DNA from: an uncultured Arenicella sp.
Lineage (GTDB): Bacteria; Pseudomonadota; Gammaproteobacteria; Arenicellales; Arenicellaceae
Length of the DNA: 64,000 nucleotides
Assembly: GCA_947499305.1 (NCBI GenBank)
Contig: CANMNN010000008.1
Coordinates: forward strand, 62,001 to 126,000
Direction of reading: 5' to 3'
The notes beneath the pieces were generated by a model that ran no database searches, was not told the origin of the DNA, and worked only from the letters and a program-made list of their open reading frames with translations. The position numbers and the translations under genes were made by a program. Each line of letters opens with the position of its first letter. Position 1 is the stretch's first letter. Below are positions 18,284 to 30,354 of this stretch, in pieces.

Positions 18284-18320
18284 CAAAAAAAGCCCGCTTA
18301 CTCTTTCGAATAAGCGAGCT
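18284..18320 (-). terminator. atpC: Rho-independent terminator of the atp operon
   Basis: On the minus strand, AGCTCGCTTATTC pairs with GAGTAAGCGGGCT around a GAAA tetraloop (13 positions, with one or two G-U or mismatched pairs), followed by seven T. It starts 26 bases after the atpC stop and closes the ATP synthase operon. Confidence 0.92.
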
Positions 18321-18345
18321 TTTAAAAAGCTAGAAGCTGAGAATA

Positions 18346-18765
18346 TTATCTACCGCGCTTCGCCATCTTTTTGATTGCTGCTAGCTGCGCTGCTGCTTGA
18401 GCTAATTCAGCTTTTGCTTTGGCGTAGTTGATATCAGCCGTGCTGTCTTTCAAAGCTTGCTCAGCTTTACGCTGTGCTTCAAGCGCTGCGGCTTCGTCAA
18501 GATCGTCTGCACGCATAGCAGTGTCAGATAACACTGTAACTTTTTTCGGCGTTACTTCAAGAATACCACCAGAGACGTAAATCACTTCTTCTTCACCATC
18601 GGCCGTTTGAACACGCACATCGCCGGCTTTCAAATTAGTCAGTAGCGGAATATGTTGCGGGTAAATACCCAGCTCGCCTGCTTCAGCAGTAGCAATCAGC
18701 ATGCTAGCTTGTCCTGAGAAAATCTCTTTTTCAGCGCTAACAACTTCAACTTGCATTGTACTCAT
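18346..18765 (-). CDS. atpC: ATP synthase F1 subunit epsilon
   Basis: Central-stalk subunit that links the rotor to the c-ring and restrains ATP hydrolysis. 139 residues: an N-terminal beta-sandwich (with [21 protein letters not shown] and [13 protein letters not shown]), then a C-terminal helical hairpin rich in Ala, Lys and Glu. Last gene of the atp operon. An unusually long 232-base spacer with repeat-like DNA separates it from atpD. A ribosome-binding site (AGGA) precedes the ATG. Confidence 0.97.
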   Translation of the reverse strand: MSTMQVEVVSAEKEIFSGQASMLIATAEAGELGIYPQHIPLLTNLKAGDVRVQTADGEEEVIYVSGGILEVTPKKVTVLSDTAMRADDLDEAAALEAQRKAEQALKDSTADINYAKAKAELAQAAAQLAAIKKMAKRGR

Positions 18766-18795
18766 TAGATTATTCCTAGTTTGTCTCTCGGTGCA

Positions 18796-18850
18796 GCCTA
18801 GACACTCCGTTGTCGGAGATTTCTCGGCTGCGCTCGAGGTGACGGTTCCG
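18796..18850. repeat. Repeat-like palindromic element in the atpD-atpC spacer (part 1)
   Basis: Contains the hairpin CTCCGTTGTCGGAG and, next to it, GAGATTTCTCGGCTGCGCTC followed by GAGGTGACGG. Read on the other strand, this resembles the GTCATTCTGAGCG-type motif in the atpG-atpA spacer at 21405, suggesting two degenerate copies of one dispersed element. Confidence 0.55.
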
Positions 18851-18902
18851 AAGCCTCAATATTCATTCGAAGCTCCGCTAAGGAGGATGATTTTAGTCAG
18901 AA

Positions 18903-18975
18903 CAAGGCGTCGGCTACGCGGAGCGACGGGAGCTTACTCAAGTAAGTGACCAGAGTGAGCACCGCCGACAGCGAA
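18903..18975. repeat. Nested palindrome in the atpD-atpC spacer (part 2)
   Basis: Two pairs of inverted arms share nearly the same centre: CTTACT (18933-18938) with AGTAAG (18941-18946), and GTCGGC (18909-18914) with GCCGAC (18964-18969). Together they form a long imperfect cruciform that ends about 25 bases from the atpD stop. It looks like a dispersed palindromic repeat rather than coding DNA. Confidence 0.6.
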
Positions 18976-18997
18976 GTGCTGGCTAATAATCAGACCC

Positions 18998-20383
<1,386 letters not shown>

Positions 20384-20476
20384 CTAAATTTAAATTCTTT
20401 CTTACTAACTTCAGCGTTCCAACTTAAAGACACTTACTGTTAAAACTATGCTTCTTTACAAGCTAAGAGTCTTCAA

Positions 20477-20513
20477 CGCGAGGCGACTAGTCGCCTGTTT
20501 GCAAAGCAAAACG
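20477..20513. repeat. Hairpins in the atpG-atpD spacer
   Basis: A perfect 16-bp palindrome AGGCGACTAGTCGCCT at 20481-20496 is followed directly by a second small inverted repeat GTTTGCAAAGCAAAAC (20497-20512). Located just after the atpG stop codon inside the operon. Might stabilise or attenuate the polycistronic message; otherwise unexplained. Confidence 0.6.
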
Positions 20514-20519
20514 TCGCGA

Positions 20520-21386
20520 TTAAACAGCCGCTGCGCCACCAACAATCTCAGAGATTTCTTGGGTAATTGCCGCTTGACGAGCTTTGTTGTAAACCAACTC
20601 TAACTCACCAATCAAATCACCTGCATTATCACTTGCAGCCTTCATCGCCACCATTCGTGCCGACTGCTCACAAGCAACATTCTCAACAACTGCTTCGTAA
20701 ATCTGCGATTCGATATAACGCTTCAATACGGTGTCTAGAATTGGCTTTGCTTCTGGCTCGTAGATGTAGTCAAACAAGTCAGGTACTTCATCGGCCGCTT
20801 CATCATTTGCTACCACCGGCAACATTTGTTGAACGCGTGGAGCTTGTGTCATGGTGTTTACAAATTCGTTAGACACCACATACAAACGATCGATTCGACC
20901 TTCGTCGTAGGCTTTAAGCATAGACGTGATCGCGCCAAGCAAATCTGTCAAACTTGGCTTATCGCCGTAGTGTGACGCTTCAGAAACCACATTTCCGCCG
21001 GTTCTGCGGAAAAAAGCTAAGCCTTTTGAACCGATAGTCGCTACGTCAATTTCAACATTCTTCTCATCCCAATCGGCCATTTCAATCATGGCTTTACGGA
21101 ATACATTCATGTTCAAACCGCCACATAGGCCACGATCCGAGCTAACAACTATGTAGCCAACACGCTTTACTTCACGGTCTACCGTGTAGGGGTGCTTGTA
21201 CTCCAAGTTCGCTTTAGCAATGTGAGCCACTACCGAGCGAATTTTGTCAGCATAAGGTCGGGCAGCTTGCATGCGTTCTTGCGCTCTGCGCATTTTGCTT
21301 GCCGCTACCATTTCCATGGCTTTAGTGATTTTCTGCGTACTTTTTACGCTGCCAATCTGATCTCGGATTTCTTTACCGACTGCCAT
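20520..21386 (-). CDS. atpG: ATP synthase F1 subunit gamma
   Basis: Rotor shaft of F1. 288 residues. The N-terminal helix reads [20 protein letters not shown], followed by [13 protein letters not shown]; the central Rossmann-like part has [15 protein letters not shown]; the C-terminal helix contains [16 protein letters not shown], followed by [19 protein letters not shown]. All are highly conserved in the family. Spacers on both sides (148 bases each) are long for an atp operon and hold palindromic sequence. Confidence 0.98.
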   Translation of the reverse strand: MAVGKEIRDQIGSVKSTQKITKAMEMVAASKMRRAQERMQAARPYADKIRSVVAHIAKANLEYKHPYTVDREVKRVGYIVVSSDRGLCGGLNMNVFRKAMIEMADWDEKNVEIDVATIGSKGLAFFRRTGGNVVSEASHYGDKPSLTDLLGAITSMLKAYDEGRIDRLYVVSNEFVNTMTQAPRVQQMLPVVANDEAADEVPDLFDYIYEPEAKPILDTVLKRYIESQIYEAVVENVACEQSARMVAMKAASDNAGDLIGELELVYNKARQAAITQEISEIVGGAAAV

Positions 21387-21404
21387 ATTTAAATCTCTTT
21401 AGTT

Positions 21405-21473
21405 GTCATTCTGAGCGAAGCGAAGAATCTCTTATTTTCTAAGAAATGCCACGCTACGCTCTCAATAACGGTT
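21405..21473. repeat. Dispersed palindromic repeat (GTCATTCTGAGCG type) in the atpA-atpG spacer
   Basis: The first 27 bases begin GTCATTCTGAGCGAAGCGAA, a motif widespread as an intergenic repeat in many bacterial genomes. The following stretch, read on the opposite strand, is a degenerate copy (GTTATTGAGAGCGTAGCG), so the whole is an imperfect inverted repeat of about 69 bp, as in small non-autonomous palindromic elements. Confidence 0.65.
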
Positions 21474-21495
21474 AACGTGATAAGCCTTTAGCTCG

Positions 21496-21526
21496 GTCGG
21501 CCAAGGCCGACATTCGCAAGGCGAAT
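21496..21526. repeat. Tandem hairpins after atpA
   Basis: Two adjacent inverted repeats: GTCGGCC/GGCCGAC (21496-21511, two-base loop) and ATTCGC/GCGAAT (21512-21526, three-base loop). They end nine bases from the atpA stop, inside the operon. No U-tract follows, so they are not a simple terminator. Confidence 0.55.
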
Positions 21527-21534
21527 CGCACGAA

Positions 21535-23076
21535 TTAGAAGCTGCCGTTTGCTTTGAAGTCTTTAAGAGCTTCGTGCATACCAGCCTTAACTTCGTCAGT
21601 AAGTTTTGGTGCTGCATTAACGCCGTCGATCAACGATGCAAAGTTAGCTTTAACATGTGCTTGCATTGCTGCTTCACACGCTACAACTTGATCTTTTTCT
21701 ACATCGTCAAAATAGCCTTCATTAGCCGCGAACAATGACAAAGCTACTTCTGCTGTCGACATTGGTGCGTACTGGCCTTGCTTCATCAACTCAGTTACAC
21801 GCTCACCACGGGCTAGCTGTGCACGAGTCGCTTCGTCAAGGTCAGATGCGAACTGCGAGAACGCCGCCAACTCACGATATTGAGCAAGTGCTAGACGAAT
21901 ACCGCCGCCAAGCTTCTTAATGATGTTGGTTTGCGCAGCGCCACCTACACGTGATACTGACAAGCCTGGGTCTACCGCTGGGCGGATACCAGAGTTAAAC
22001 AAGTCAGTTTCCATGAAGATCTGACCGTCAGTAATTGAAATCACGTTAGTTGGTACGAATGCTGATACATCACCGGCTTGAGTTTCAATGATTGGCAGAG
22101 CCGTCAATGAACCTGTTTTACCTTTAACACCAGTCAAACGCTCTACTTCATTTTCGTTAATGCGCGAAGAACGCTCTAACAAACGAGAGTGTAGATAGAA
22201 TACGTCACCAGGGTAGGCTTCACGGCCTGGCGGGCGACGTAGAAGCAAAGATACTTCACGATAAGCTACCGCTTGCTTAGATAAATCATCATAAACAATC
22301 AATGCGTCTTCGCCGTTATCACGGAAGTACTCACCCATTGAACAGCCCGCGTAAGGTGCTAGGTATTGCAATGCCGCTGAGTCAGAAGCATTCGCTGCTA
22401 CAACGATTGTGTATTCTAATGCGCCGTGCTCTTCAAGCTTGCGTACCACTGATGCAACAGATGAGGCTTTTTGGCCTACTGCAACGTAGATACATTTAAC
22501 GCCGTTACCTTTTTGGTTGATGATGGCATCGATCGCTACCGCTGTTTTACCAGTTTGGCGGTCACCAATAATCAATTCACGTTGGCCACGACCAATCGGC
22601 ACCATAGCATCGATTGATTTGAATCCAGTCTCAAGCGGCTGGTCAACACCTTGACGCTCAATTACGCCTGGCGCCAACTTTTCGATTGGTGATGATTCAG
22701 TCGTTTCGATCGCGCCTTTGCCGTCAATTGGGTTACCCAATGTATCAACAATACGACCAAGTAGAGCAGGGCCAACTGGCACTTCAAGAATACGGCCAGT
22801 ACATTTAACTGTGTCGCCTTCTGAAATGTTTTTGTAGTCACCCATAATTACCGCGCCCACTGAGTCTTGCTCAAGGTTAAGCGCTAGGCCATAAATATCG
22901 CCCGGGAATTCCAACATCTCGCCTTGCATCGCTTCGGTTAAACCATGGATGCGGGCAATGCCGTCGGTCAAGCTTACTACGGTACCTTCGGTACGCGATT
23001 CAGCTGATGCTTCAAAATTTTTAATCCGATCTTTAATCAGGTTACTGATTTCTGATGGGTTTAGCTGCGTTGTCAT
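21535..23076 (-). CDS. atpA: ATP synthase F1 subunit alpha
   Basis: Non-catalytic nucleotide-binding subunit of F1. 513 residues, the standard length. Walker A motif is [10 protein letters not shown] (residues about 170-179). The family signature [17 protein letters not shown] is present, as are the beta-barrel N-terminus with [17 protein letters not shown] and the helical C-terminal domain. A ribosome-binding site (GAGG) lies before the ATG. It follows atpH after 84 bases. Confidence 0.98.
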   Translation of the reverse strand: MTTQLNPSEISNLIKDRIKNFEASAESRTEGTVVSLTDGIARIHGLTEAMQGEMLEFPGDIYGLALNLEQDSVGAVIMGDYKNISEGDTVKCTGRILEVPVGPALLGRIVDTLGNPIDGKGAIETTESSPIEKLAPGVIERQGVDQPLETGFKSIDAMVPIGRGQRELIIGDRQTGKTAVAIDAIINQKGNGVKCIYVAVGQKASSVASVVRKLEEHGALEYTIVVAANASDSAALQYLAPYAGCSMGEYFRDNGEDALIVYDDLSKQAVAYREVSLLLRRPPGREAYPGDVFYLHSRLLERSSRINENEVERLTGVKGKTGSLTALPIIETQAGDVSAFVPTNVISITDGQIFMETDLFNSGIRPAVDPGLSVSRVGGAAQTNIIKKLGGGIRLALAQYRELAAFSQFASDLDEATRAQLARGERVTELMKQGQYAPMSTAEVALSLFAANEGYFDDVEKDQVVACEAAMQAHVKANFASLIDGVNAAPKLTDEVKAGMHEALKDFKANGSF

Positions 23077-23160
23077 GACTTCAAGTCCTCAACGTTAGTT
23101 ACTTTCTGTTCGCTACGTAGTGTTGGTAATTTCGTATCACCAACGGTCACGCAGTTTGAC

Positions 23161-23697
23161 TTAGCGCATTAGCGCTGTCGTCATCTTCTCAATTCGGCCT
23201 TTCGCAGAACCATCAATCACCAAGTCACCTGCTTTGATAATGGCACCACCGACAAGGTCGGCATCCACAGTCTCTTCAAGCTCTACTTTCATGCCTAAGC
23301 GCGTTTCTAACGCTGCGGCCAATGATGATTTTTGATCGTCTGTCAGTGCTTTTGCAGTGATTACCTGCGCGTTTACCAAAGCATTCGCTTTAGCAACCAG
23401 ATCACCGTACTGCTGACTAATATCAGCAAGTGCGTCTAAACGATCGTTTTGCACTAACAAGCTAACTAAGTTAGCACCACCTTCAGGTAGGCTATCTTTG
23501 GCTAGATCAGTTAATAGCTCAGTAACTTTGTCAGCATTAACACGTGGGTCTGAGACCAACGCGCTAAAGTCAGCGTCGTTACTAATTACGGCGAGTTGTT
23601 CCAGCGCTGTAGACCATGACTCATGAGAGCCTGATTCGTGCGCTAGATCGAACACCGCTTTGGCGTAAGGTCGAGCAATGGATGCATTATCTGCCAT
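23161..23697 (-). CDS. atpH: ATP synthase F1 subunit delta
   Basis: Peripheral-stalk subunit connecting the b dimer to the top of F1. 178 residues, all-helical N-terminal domain starting ASIARPYAKAVFDLA, then the C-terminal part with DLVGGAIIKAGDLVIDGSAK, the OSCP/delta signature. Short spacers separate it from atpF (33 bases) and atpA (84 bases). Confidence 0.96.
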   Translation of the reverse strand: MADNASIARPYAKAVFDLAHESGSHESWSTALEQLAVISNDADFSALVSDPRVNADKVTELLTDLAKDSLPEGGANLVSLLVQNDRLDALADISQQYGDLVAKANALVNAQVITAKALTDDQKSSLAAALETRLGMKVELEETVDADLVGGAIIKAGDLVIDGSAKGRIEKMTTALMR

Positions 23698-23730
23698 TAT
23701 TCTTACCTGTCTATGGTTCTAACCCGCGGG

Positions 23731-24210
23731 TTAGCTAGCCTTTAGTTGCGTAACAAGATCTTCTAACAAAGCAGCGTGAGCTGACTCGTCGATCTCTTTA
23801 TCAACAATTTTCGAGGCTGCAGCAACCGCAATTGAAGACACTTGGCCACGCAATTCTTCGCGCGCTGTGTGAACTTCTTGCTCTACTTCTGTCATAGCGG
23901 CCGCGATGATGCGGTCTTTTTCAGAGGTAGCGGTAACTTTTGCTTCGTCAATAACTGAATTGCCACGCTTCTCAGCACTCGCAATGATTTCGGCAGCTTG
24001 TGATTTTGCATCACTTACTAATTTTGCTGCTTCTTTCTCGGCGATTTCTTGTGCTGCTTGGCCTTTTTCGGCCGCGGCTAAACCGTCTGCAATTTGCGTT
24101 TGACGCTCTTGCATGGCATTCACCATTGGCGGCCATACGAATTTTTTGCAGAACCATACAAACAGAAAGAACGAAAGAGTTTGACCTATAAGAGTCGCAT
24201 TAATATTCAT
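23731..24210 (-). CDS. atpF: ATP synthase Fo subunit b
   Basis: Stator stalk subunit: one N-terminal membrane helix ([20 protein letters not shown]) and a long charged helix that forms a right-handed coiled-coil dimer. 159 residues. The segment [20 protein letters not shown] is typical of proteobacterial b subunits. A good ribosome-binding site (GAGGAA) precedes the ATG. A single b gene is present; there is no b' paralogue in the operon. Confidence 0.97.
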   Translation of the reverse strand: MNINATLIGQTLSFFLFVWFCKKFVWPPMVNAMQERQTQIADGLAAAEKGQAAQEIAEKEAAKLVSDAKSQAAEIIASAEKRGNSVIDEAKVTATSEKDRIIAAAMTEVEQEVHTAREELRGQVSSIAVAAASKIVDKEIDESAHAALLEDLVTQLKAS

Positions 24211-24257
24211 CGATTCGTTCCTCGTATGTATTGCTTAATGTAAGCGGGGACAGTTAA

Positions 24258-24548
<291 letters not shown>

Positions 24549-24668
24549 CTATTTTTATGAAGATAAAAAATTAAAATTAAAAAGTTATGCCCTTAACCCT
24601 GTGGGCTAAAAGTGGGCGAATTCTTTATGCGCTTGCTCGGCATAAGCCTATAAGCAAGCGCACTCAAA

Positions 24669-25547
<879 letters not shown>

Positions 25548-25669
25548 TCACACTTAAATTTTAAATTCTGTTGGGTTTTACAACTCTTCGTTGGGCTGTA
25601 AAACGATTTACTACCTGTGGCCAATAGTTGTGGTCTTCCAAATGCTGAGCCTCTCGCTCAAAGCTAGCG

Positions 25670-26167
25670 CTACTCGTTTACTTCGTCGAGCTGCGCTGGA
25701 ACCAACAACATTAACCAATTCACAATCACCGCCGCAATTAGGTAGGCGATTATAAACGGCAATAAAGACACTTTGAGGACAGTTATACAAATCACCATCA
25801 TTGCCAAAGTGAATACAATCTTTAACACCACGCTTGCGTAAAAACGCGCAAGCATCTCGCTGGCACTCGCATCTTGTTTCGTGGTGAACAAGCGCCCAGC
25901 GGAATAAAGGCTACCGATCATCGCTATCAAACCTCCGAAAGCGGCGGACAAACCTTCTCGCGAATCAAAACAAAACCAAATTACCAAACTAAATGCCACG
26001 GTGGCTACCGCTTGCATCAACGCTAGGTTGATCAATAGACCCGGTTGCTTTTTACTGACCGGCATTGAGCGAGGTATAAAGTCGTCAATGCTGTCTTCTT
26101 GGCTAAACTCACTATTACCTGCACTCGCTTGAGTTTGATTGGTAGAGCGATGGTCTAAATGTTTCAT
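25670..26167 (-). CDS. atpI: ATP synthase protein I
   Basis: Small four-helix membrane protein at the head of the atp operon, thought to help assemble the c-ring or to act in Mg2+ handling. 165 residues, longer than usual because of a polar N-terminal stretch of about 40 residues before the first helix. Conserved part: LSAAFGGLIAMIGSLYSAGR and the last two helices. The 146-base spacer to atpB is longer than typical. Confidence 0.85.
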   Translation of the reverse strand: MKHLDHRSTNQTQASAGNSEFSQEDSIDDFIPRSMPVSKKQPGLLINLALMQAVATVAFSLVIWFCFDSREGLSAAFGGLIAMIGSLYSAGRLFTTKQDASASEMLARFYASVVLKIVFTLAMMVICITVLKVSLLPFIIAYLIAAVIVNWLMLLVPAQLDEVNE

Positions 26168-26546
26168 AAATGGGCCGTTTCGACTGCTCGCGGATTATAG
26201 ATGCTTGAAAAACGTTTCGCAATGCTTGTCAGACCGATTTATAGGCTCTTGTGCTATTCATAGGTATTTGGGCTAAAGCCTTGTACCATGCGTGTTTACG
26301 CTTATTTTGATTCATGCTTCACATGTACACTAATGGTTGCGTTTAGACGACGTGACAATTCTTTACCCAGCAAGCACAAACGATCGTGCCAAAAACTAAT
26401 CACAATTCACAAGCAAACAATTAAGACTGCTCTCTAAGTTACTGTCTCTTCTACAAGTATATCGCCAATCAACAGCGGGCAATTGACGCTAGTAACAACT
26501 GGCTGTAGTAGACTTATTTAAACTATAAAACTGGCAACTCTTTCCC
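26168..26546. promoter_or_regulatory. Divergent region upstream of the atp operon
   Basis: 379 bases between atpI and the divergent hydrolase gene. It should hold the atp operon promoter and that of the hydrolase cluster. I see no confident operator, repeat or RNA gene in it. Confidence 0.4.
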
Positions 26547-27524
26547 ATGATACATCAATCGTCAAAACCGGTAACAAACGAGCAAATTACTAATGGTTTA
26601 AACGACCTTAATCCGGTTATCGATGAACCATCAAGCTGGCTAAGCCAAGCATTATCAGTTCCTCGAAGCGAAGGCTATGTTGAGTCTAATGGGGCTCAAA
26701 TTCATTACTTCGAATGGGGCGACAAATCAAAACCAGGCTTACTGCTTTTACATGGCTTTTTAGCACACTCCCGCTGCTTTGCGTTCATCGCGCCTTTTCT
26801 TGCTGAGCAATATCATGTAGTCGCCTATGACTTGTCAGGCATGGGAGATTCTGATGCTCGAGAAGAGTACCTTGATGACGTACGAGCCACAGAAGCCATC
26901 GATGTAGCCACGCACACAGGGTTATTCGAGCATGAAACAAAACCAACATTAATCACCCATTCTTACGGCGGCATTGTCGCTATCAATGTGGTTAATGCCA
27001 ACCCCGATAAGTTCGCTGGCTTGACGATTTGTGACTTAATGGTTATTCGCCCAGAGATCTTAAGAGAACACGCCGACAAATTTAAGCGCCCTGGAAATCA
27101 AAACCGAGATAAGCCAAACCGCATCTATCCAGACCTTGCGACAGCTATGGATCGATTTGTACTAGCACCACCGCAAGAAGTTGAACAGCCTGAGCTACTA
27201 GATTTTATGGCTTACCACTCCTTAAAACAGGTAGACGGCGGATGGACTTGGAAATTTAGCCCAAGCGTGTACCCTAAAGACGATGATGCCAATGCTAGAT
27301 GGAGTAAAGTGGGGCACAACATCGTTGGGTTACCGGGAAAAGTGGCCATAATCTATGGAGCCGAAAGCCTTCTTTTCACGCCAGACTCGGAGAACTATAT
27401 TCGCGAAATTGGCGGCGATTCAATTCCCATCATCCAGATCCCTCATGCCCGACATCATTTAATGCTAGACCAACCAATCGCTTTTGTTAGTGCCTTGCGC
27501 TCAGTTTTAGCAATGTGGGCTTAG
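26547..27524 (+). CDS. Alpha/beta-fold hydrolase
   Basis: A 325-residue cytosolic hydrolase. The oxyanion motif is LLLHGFLAHSR (residues about 72-82). The nucleophile elbow is THSYGG in PTLITHSYGGIVAINVV, giving serine as nucleophile, and the likely catalytic His is in IPHARHHLMLDQP near the end. The substrate is unknown; similar folds act on esters, epoxides or dehalogenation substrates. It heads a three-gene plus-strand cluster inserted between parB and atpI. Confidence 0.85.
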   Translation: MIHQSSKPVTNEQITNGLNDLNPVIDEPSSWLSQALSVPRSEGYVESNGAQIHYFEWGDKSKPGLLLLHGFLAHSRCFAFIAPFLAEQYHVVAYDLSGMGDSDAREEYLDDVRATEAIDVATHTGLFEHETKPTLITHSYGGIVAINVVNANPDKFAGLTICDLMVIRPEILREHADKFKRPGNQNRDKPNRIYPDLATAMDRFVLAPPQEVEQPELLDFMAYHSLKQVDGGWTWKFSPSVYPKDDDANARWSKVGHNIVGLPGKVAIIYGAESLLFTPDSENYIREIGGDSIPIIQIPHARHHLMLDQPIAFVSALRSVLAMWA

Positions 27525-27534
27525 CGCAACAACA

Positions 27535-28332
27535 ATGCCCAGATCCAAGCAACTCGTTAGCGTCATAATGCCATCCTGCAATTCTCAGCGGTGGATCGAG
27601 CAAGCTGTGGAGTCGGTACTGCATCAAACCCATAAAGAACTTGAGTTAATTATCATTGATGACGCATCAAACGATGCAACCCTCGATATTCTCAAGCACA
27701 TAGAAGACCCGCGCTTGACATTAATCGCACGTGAGCAACGATCTGGCGGCCCAGCAACTCCGCGTAATCAAGGCCTAGGGGCGGCTAAAGGGGACTACCT
27801 AGCATTTATCGATTCTGATGATATCTGGCATCCAGAAAAGCTAGAGCGGCAACTTAAAGCTATCGATCGACATGAGTTAAACTTTGTCTCGAGCCAACAC
27901 GTTTGCTTCATAGACAATAAGCCCGACGCGACAATACTTGGTGAGCAACACCAGCGCCTGAGCCGCAAAAGCCATCAAGCATTACTCAAGAAAAACTGGG
28001 TTATTACCTCCAGCGCGCTTGTTAGTCGCACTCTATTTGACGGCGTGCGATTCAACCAAAAGAGTCAATATGTTGGTGTTGAAGACTATCTAGTTTGGTT
28101 GCACATACATCAAAACCAGCTAGTTAAAAGCGCAATACTTGAGGCTCCTCTGGTGTTTTATCGGCTCCGAAGCGACTCCTTATCACACTCCAAGATCAAG
28201 ATGGCAAACAAGATTTTTCACTTGCTTCGTAACTATCAGCAACAAGGAGAGCACCTTGGCGTTTTGGCTTTCTACTATTTCGGGTCATACGTCTACGCAT
28301 CTGTCGCGGCTCGATTATGGGGTAAACGATGA
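27535..28332 (+). CDS. Glycosyltransferase family 2
   Basis: A 265-residue GT-A type sugar transferase. The nucleotide-binding start is VSVIMPSCNSQRWIEQAVES, followed by LELIIIDDASNDATL, and the metal-binding DxD equivalent is LAFIDSDDIWHP. Donor and acceptor sugars are unknown. It starts 11 bases after the hydrolase and its stop overlaps the next gene by four bases (ATGA), so translation is probably coupled. Confidence 0.87.
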   Translation: MPRSKQLVSVIMPSCNSQRWIEQAVESVLHQTHKELELIIIDDASNDATLDILKHIEDPRLTLIAREQRSGGPATPRNQGLGAAKGDYLAFIDSDDIWHPEKLERQLKAIDRHELNFVSSQHVCFIDNKPDATILGEQHQRLSRKSHQALLKKNWVITSSALVSRTLFDGVRFNQKSQYVGVEDYLVWLHIHQNQLVKSAILEAPLVFYRLRSDSLSHSKIKMANKIFHLLRNYQQQGEHLGVLAFYYFGSYVYASVAARLWGKR

Positions 28333-29309
28333 ACACAAGACTTACAATAAACTTAGCTATCGCGCTAGTCTTAAGCGTTGCTACTTGTATCAGCTATGCC
28401 GACGACATTAGCCCTAATTTCTCCATGGGCGCGTTCTGTGAAAAGTTACCGAGGCAAGAATATGCCGACCTAACTCGCGTTCACGATCAAGATACTTGGT
28501 TTCAAGTGTACCAAGTTGCTGAGGGAGTAAAAGCCATTTACGAACCACACCAATGGCAAGAAACCATCTCTTATCTGATTGAAGGAGCTGATCGTGCCCT
28601 CTTGTTTGATACAGGCAACGGCATTGGCGATATTCACGCATTGGTAAAGCGCCTAAGCAAAAAGCCAGTTGCCGTTTTAAACTCTCATTCTCATTTCGAT
28701 CACGTAGGCGGCAACCATGCTTTTAAAACCATATATGGCCTTAAAACCAGCTTCAGTCGTGATAGAGAGCAAGGCATTGCCCACGAAGACATCGCAGAAG
28801 AAGTATCGAGTGACGCACTGTGCCGGCCCCTACCAAGTGGGGTTAGCCCCGAAACGCATACAGGCAGGCCCTATAAAGTAACTGAGCACATAGAAAACGG
28901 TTATGTTTTCGAACTCGGTGGGCGCTCGCTAGAAGTGATTCACGTACCCGGGCACACCCCTGACGCCCTCGCGCTTATCGATCGCAAAAACAGGCTGCTT
29001 TGGACTGGCGACACGTTCTACCCAGGACCTATCTGGCTTTACGCACCAGAAACGAGTCTGAGTCAATACAAGGAATCACTTGATCGCCTGATGCTTGAGC
29101 ACCTTAATGTTGATTATTTATTGCCAGCACATAATCTACCACTAGTAAGCTCAGGGCTGCTGCCTAGAGTTCATCGTGCGTTTAAAGTGGTACTTTCAGG
29201 CACAGCAAAGCGCCAAGAATCATTTCAAGGAACTGCTATTTACTCGATAGAGGGCGAAACTCGATTTTCATTCTTACTACGCGACAATCCATTTAGCTAT
29301 AAGAACTAA
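28329..29309 (+). CDS. Exported metallo-beta-lactamase-fold hydrolase
   Basis: A 326-residue protein with an N-terminal signal peptide (ITNLAIALVLSV-like hydrophobic core, ending near ISYA-DD) followed by an MBL domain. The zinc motif is NSHSHFDHVGGNHAF (HxHxDH). Further ligands are in VIHVPGHTPDALAL and LWTGDTFYPGP, and the last His is in LLPAHNLPL. The substrate is not evident; periplasmic MBL proteins include quorum lactonases and true beta-lactamases. Overlaps the glycosyltransferase stop. Confidence 0.85.
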   Translation: MNTRLTINLAIALVLSVATCISYADDISPNFSMGAFCEKLPRQEYADLTRVHDQDTWFQVYQVAEGVKAIYEPHQWQETISYLIEGADRALLFDTGNGIGDIHALVKRLSKKPVAVLNSHSHFDHVGGNHAFKTIYGLKTSFSRDREQGIAHEDIAEEVSSDALCRPLPSGVSPETHTGRPYKVTEHIENGYVFELGGRSLEVIHVPGHTPDALALIDRKNRLLWTGDTFYPGPIWLYAPETSLSQYKESLDRLMLEHLNVDYLLPAHNLPLVSSGLLPRVHRAFKVVLSGTAKRQESFQGTAIYSIEGETRFSFLLRDNPFSYKN

Positions 29310-29394
29310 TACTTTCTAGATTATTGAAAGCCTGCGTTTCCTAAACACCAAATATTTACGCCTCTATTTAGACTTTATAGCGGCGCCTTATCAG

Positions 29395-30297
29395 CTACTT
29401 AATATGCGCCAAAATTCCATCTAAGGTATCCAAGTTTTTATACTCGATTACTAATTTGCCTTTGCCGTTATTGTCTTCTAGCGAAACCTTAGTTCCGAGC
29501 TTTTCAGCAAGGTTTTCTTCCAAATTTCTAATGTCTGCACTTTTACTCGGCTTTACAGCTTTCTTTTTAGGGTTAGCATATGAACGAACTAATGCTTCAG
29601 TTTGTCTCACTGAAAGCTTCTTAGCATAAACCTCTGCGGCTACCGTATCTTGATACTCTAACGGTAGACCTAAGATTGCTCGCGCGTGACCCATCTCAAT
29701 GTTGCCTTGTTCTAGTAACTTTTTCGCACCGGGGCTTAAGCTGAGCAAACGTAATAGGTTAGTGACCGCTGTTCGAGAACGTCCGACGCTTTTGGCCATC
29801 TCTTCATGTGTTAACTCAAACTCATCCATTAAACGCTTTAATCCAACCGCTTCCTCAACGGGGTTTAAATTCTCGCGTTGAATATTTTCGATCAGAGCAA
29901 CCGCAAGCGTAGCCTCGTCGGGGATATTGCGAACAAGCACAGGCACTTCATGCAATTGAGCTATCTGCGCCGCTCGCCAACGACGTTCACCCGCAATAAT
30001 TTCGTATTTACCATCCGACACCGGGCGAACGAGTATTGGTTGAATAATGCCTTGAGAGCTAATAGACGCAGCGAGCTCCTCTAGCGAGGCCTGATCCATG
30101 TTGGTTCGCGGCTGGTATTCTCCCGGCTGCATTTTTTCTACTGGTAAGGTGTTCGGTGCGGAATCTTTAGCACTTACAGTACTCGCACTTTGAGTCGATG
30201 AATCGCCTGACCCAGAATTGGTTGAGCTTAGCGGCTCTGTGCTACCGAGTAGGGCTTCTAAACCGCGACCTAAGCGCTTTTTCTTTTTTGTGCTCAT
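29395..30297 (-). CDS. parB: Chromosome partitioning protein ParB
   Basis: CTPase clamp that loads on parS and spreads to form the partition complex. 300 residues. The CTP-binding domain contains PGEYQPRTNMDQASLEELA and the arginine patch GERRWRAAQIA. The central HTH has HEEMAKSVGRSRTAVTNLLR. The C-terminal dimerisation segment ends NLDTLDGILAHIK. The presumed targets are the parS pair at 53422-53480. It lies 57 bases downstream of parA, in one operon. Confidence 0.97.
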   Translation of the reverse strand: MSTKKKKRLGRGLEALLGSTEPLSSTNSGSGDSSTQSASTVSAKDSAPNTLPVEKMQPGEYQPRTNMDQASLEELAASISSQGIIQPILVRPVSDGKYEIIAGERRWRAAQIAQLHEVPVLVRNIPDEATLAVALIENIQRENLNPVEEAVGLKRLMDEFELTHEEMAKSVGRSRTAVTNLLRLLSLSPGAKKLLEQGNIEMGHARAILGLPLEYQDTVAAEVYAKKLSVRQTEALVRSYANPKKKAVKPSKSADIRNLEENLAEKLGTKVSLEDNNGKGKLVIEYKNLDTLDGILAHIK

Positions 30298-30354
30298 AAC
30301 TCTTTATATACGCCTCTTGTTCTACGCCCGGCTATTTGTGATTCAGGCTGATTT

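Noticed and set aside
18284-18320. Hairpin near atpC as another copy of the operon spacer repeats
   Set aside because: It has a GAAA loop and a seven-T tract and is placed just after atpC, so it is an ordinary terminator.
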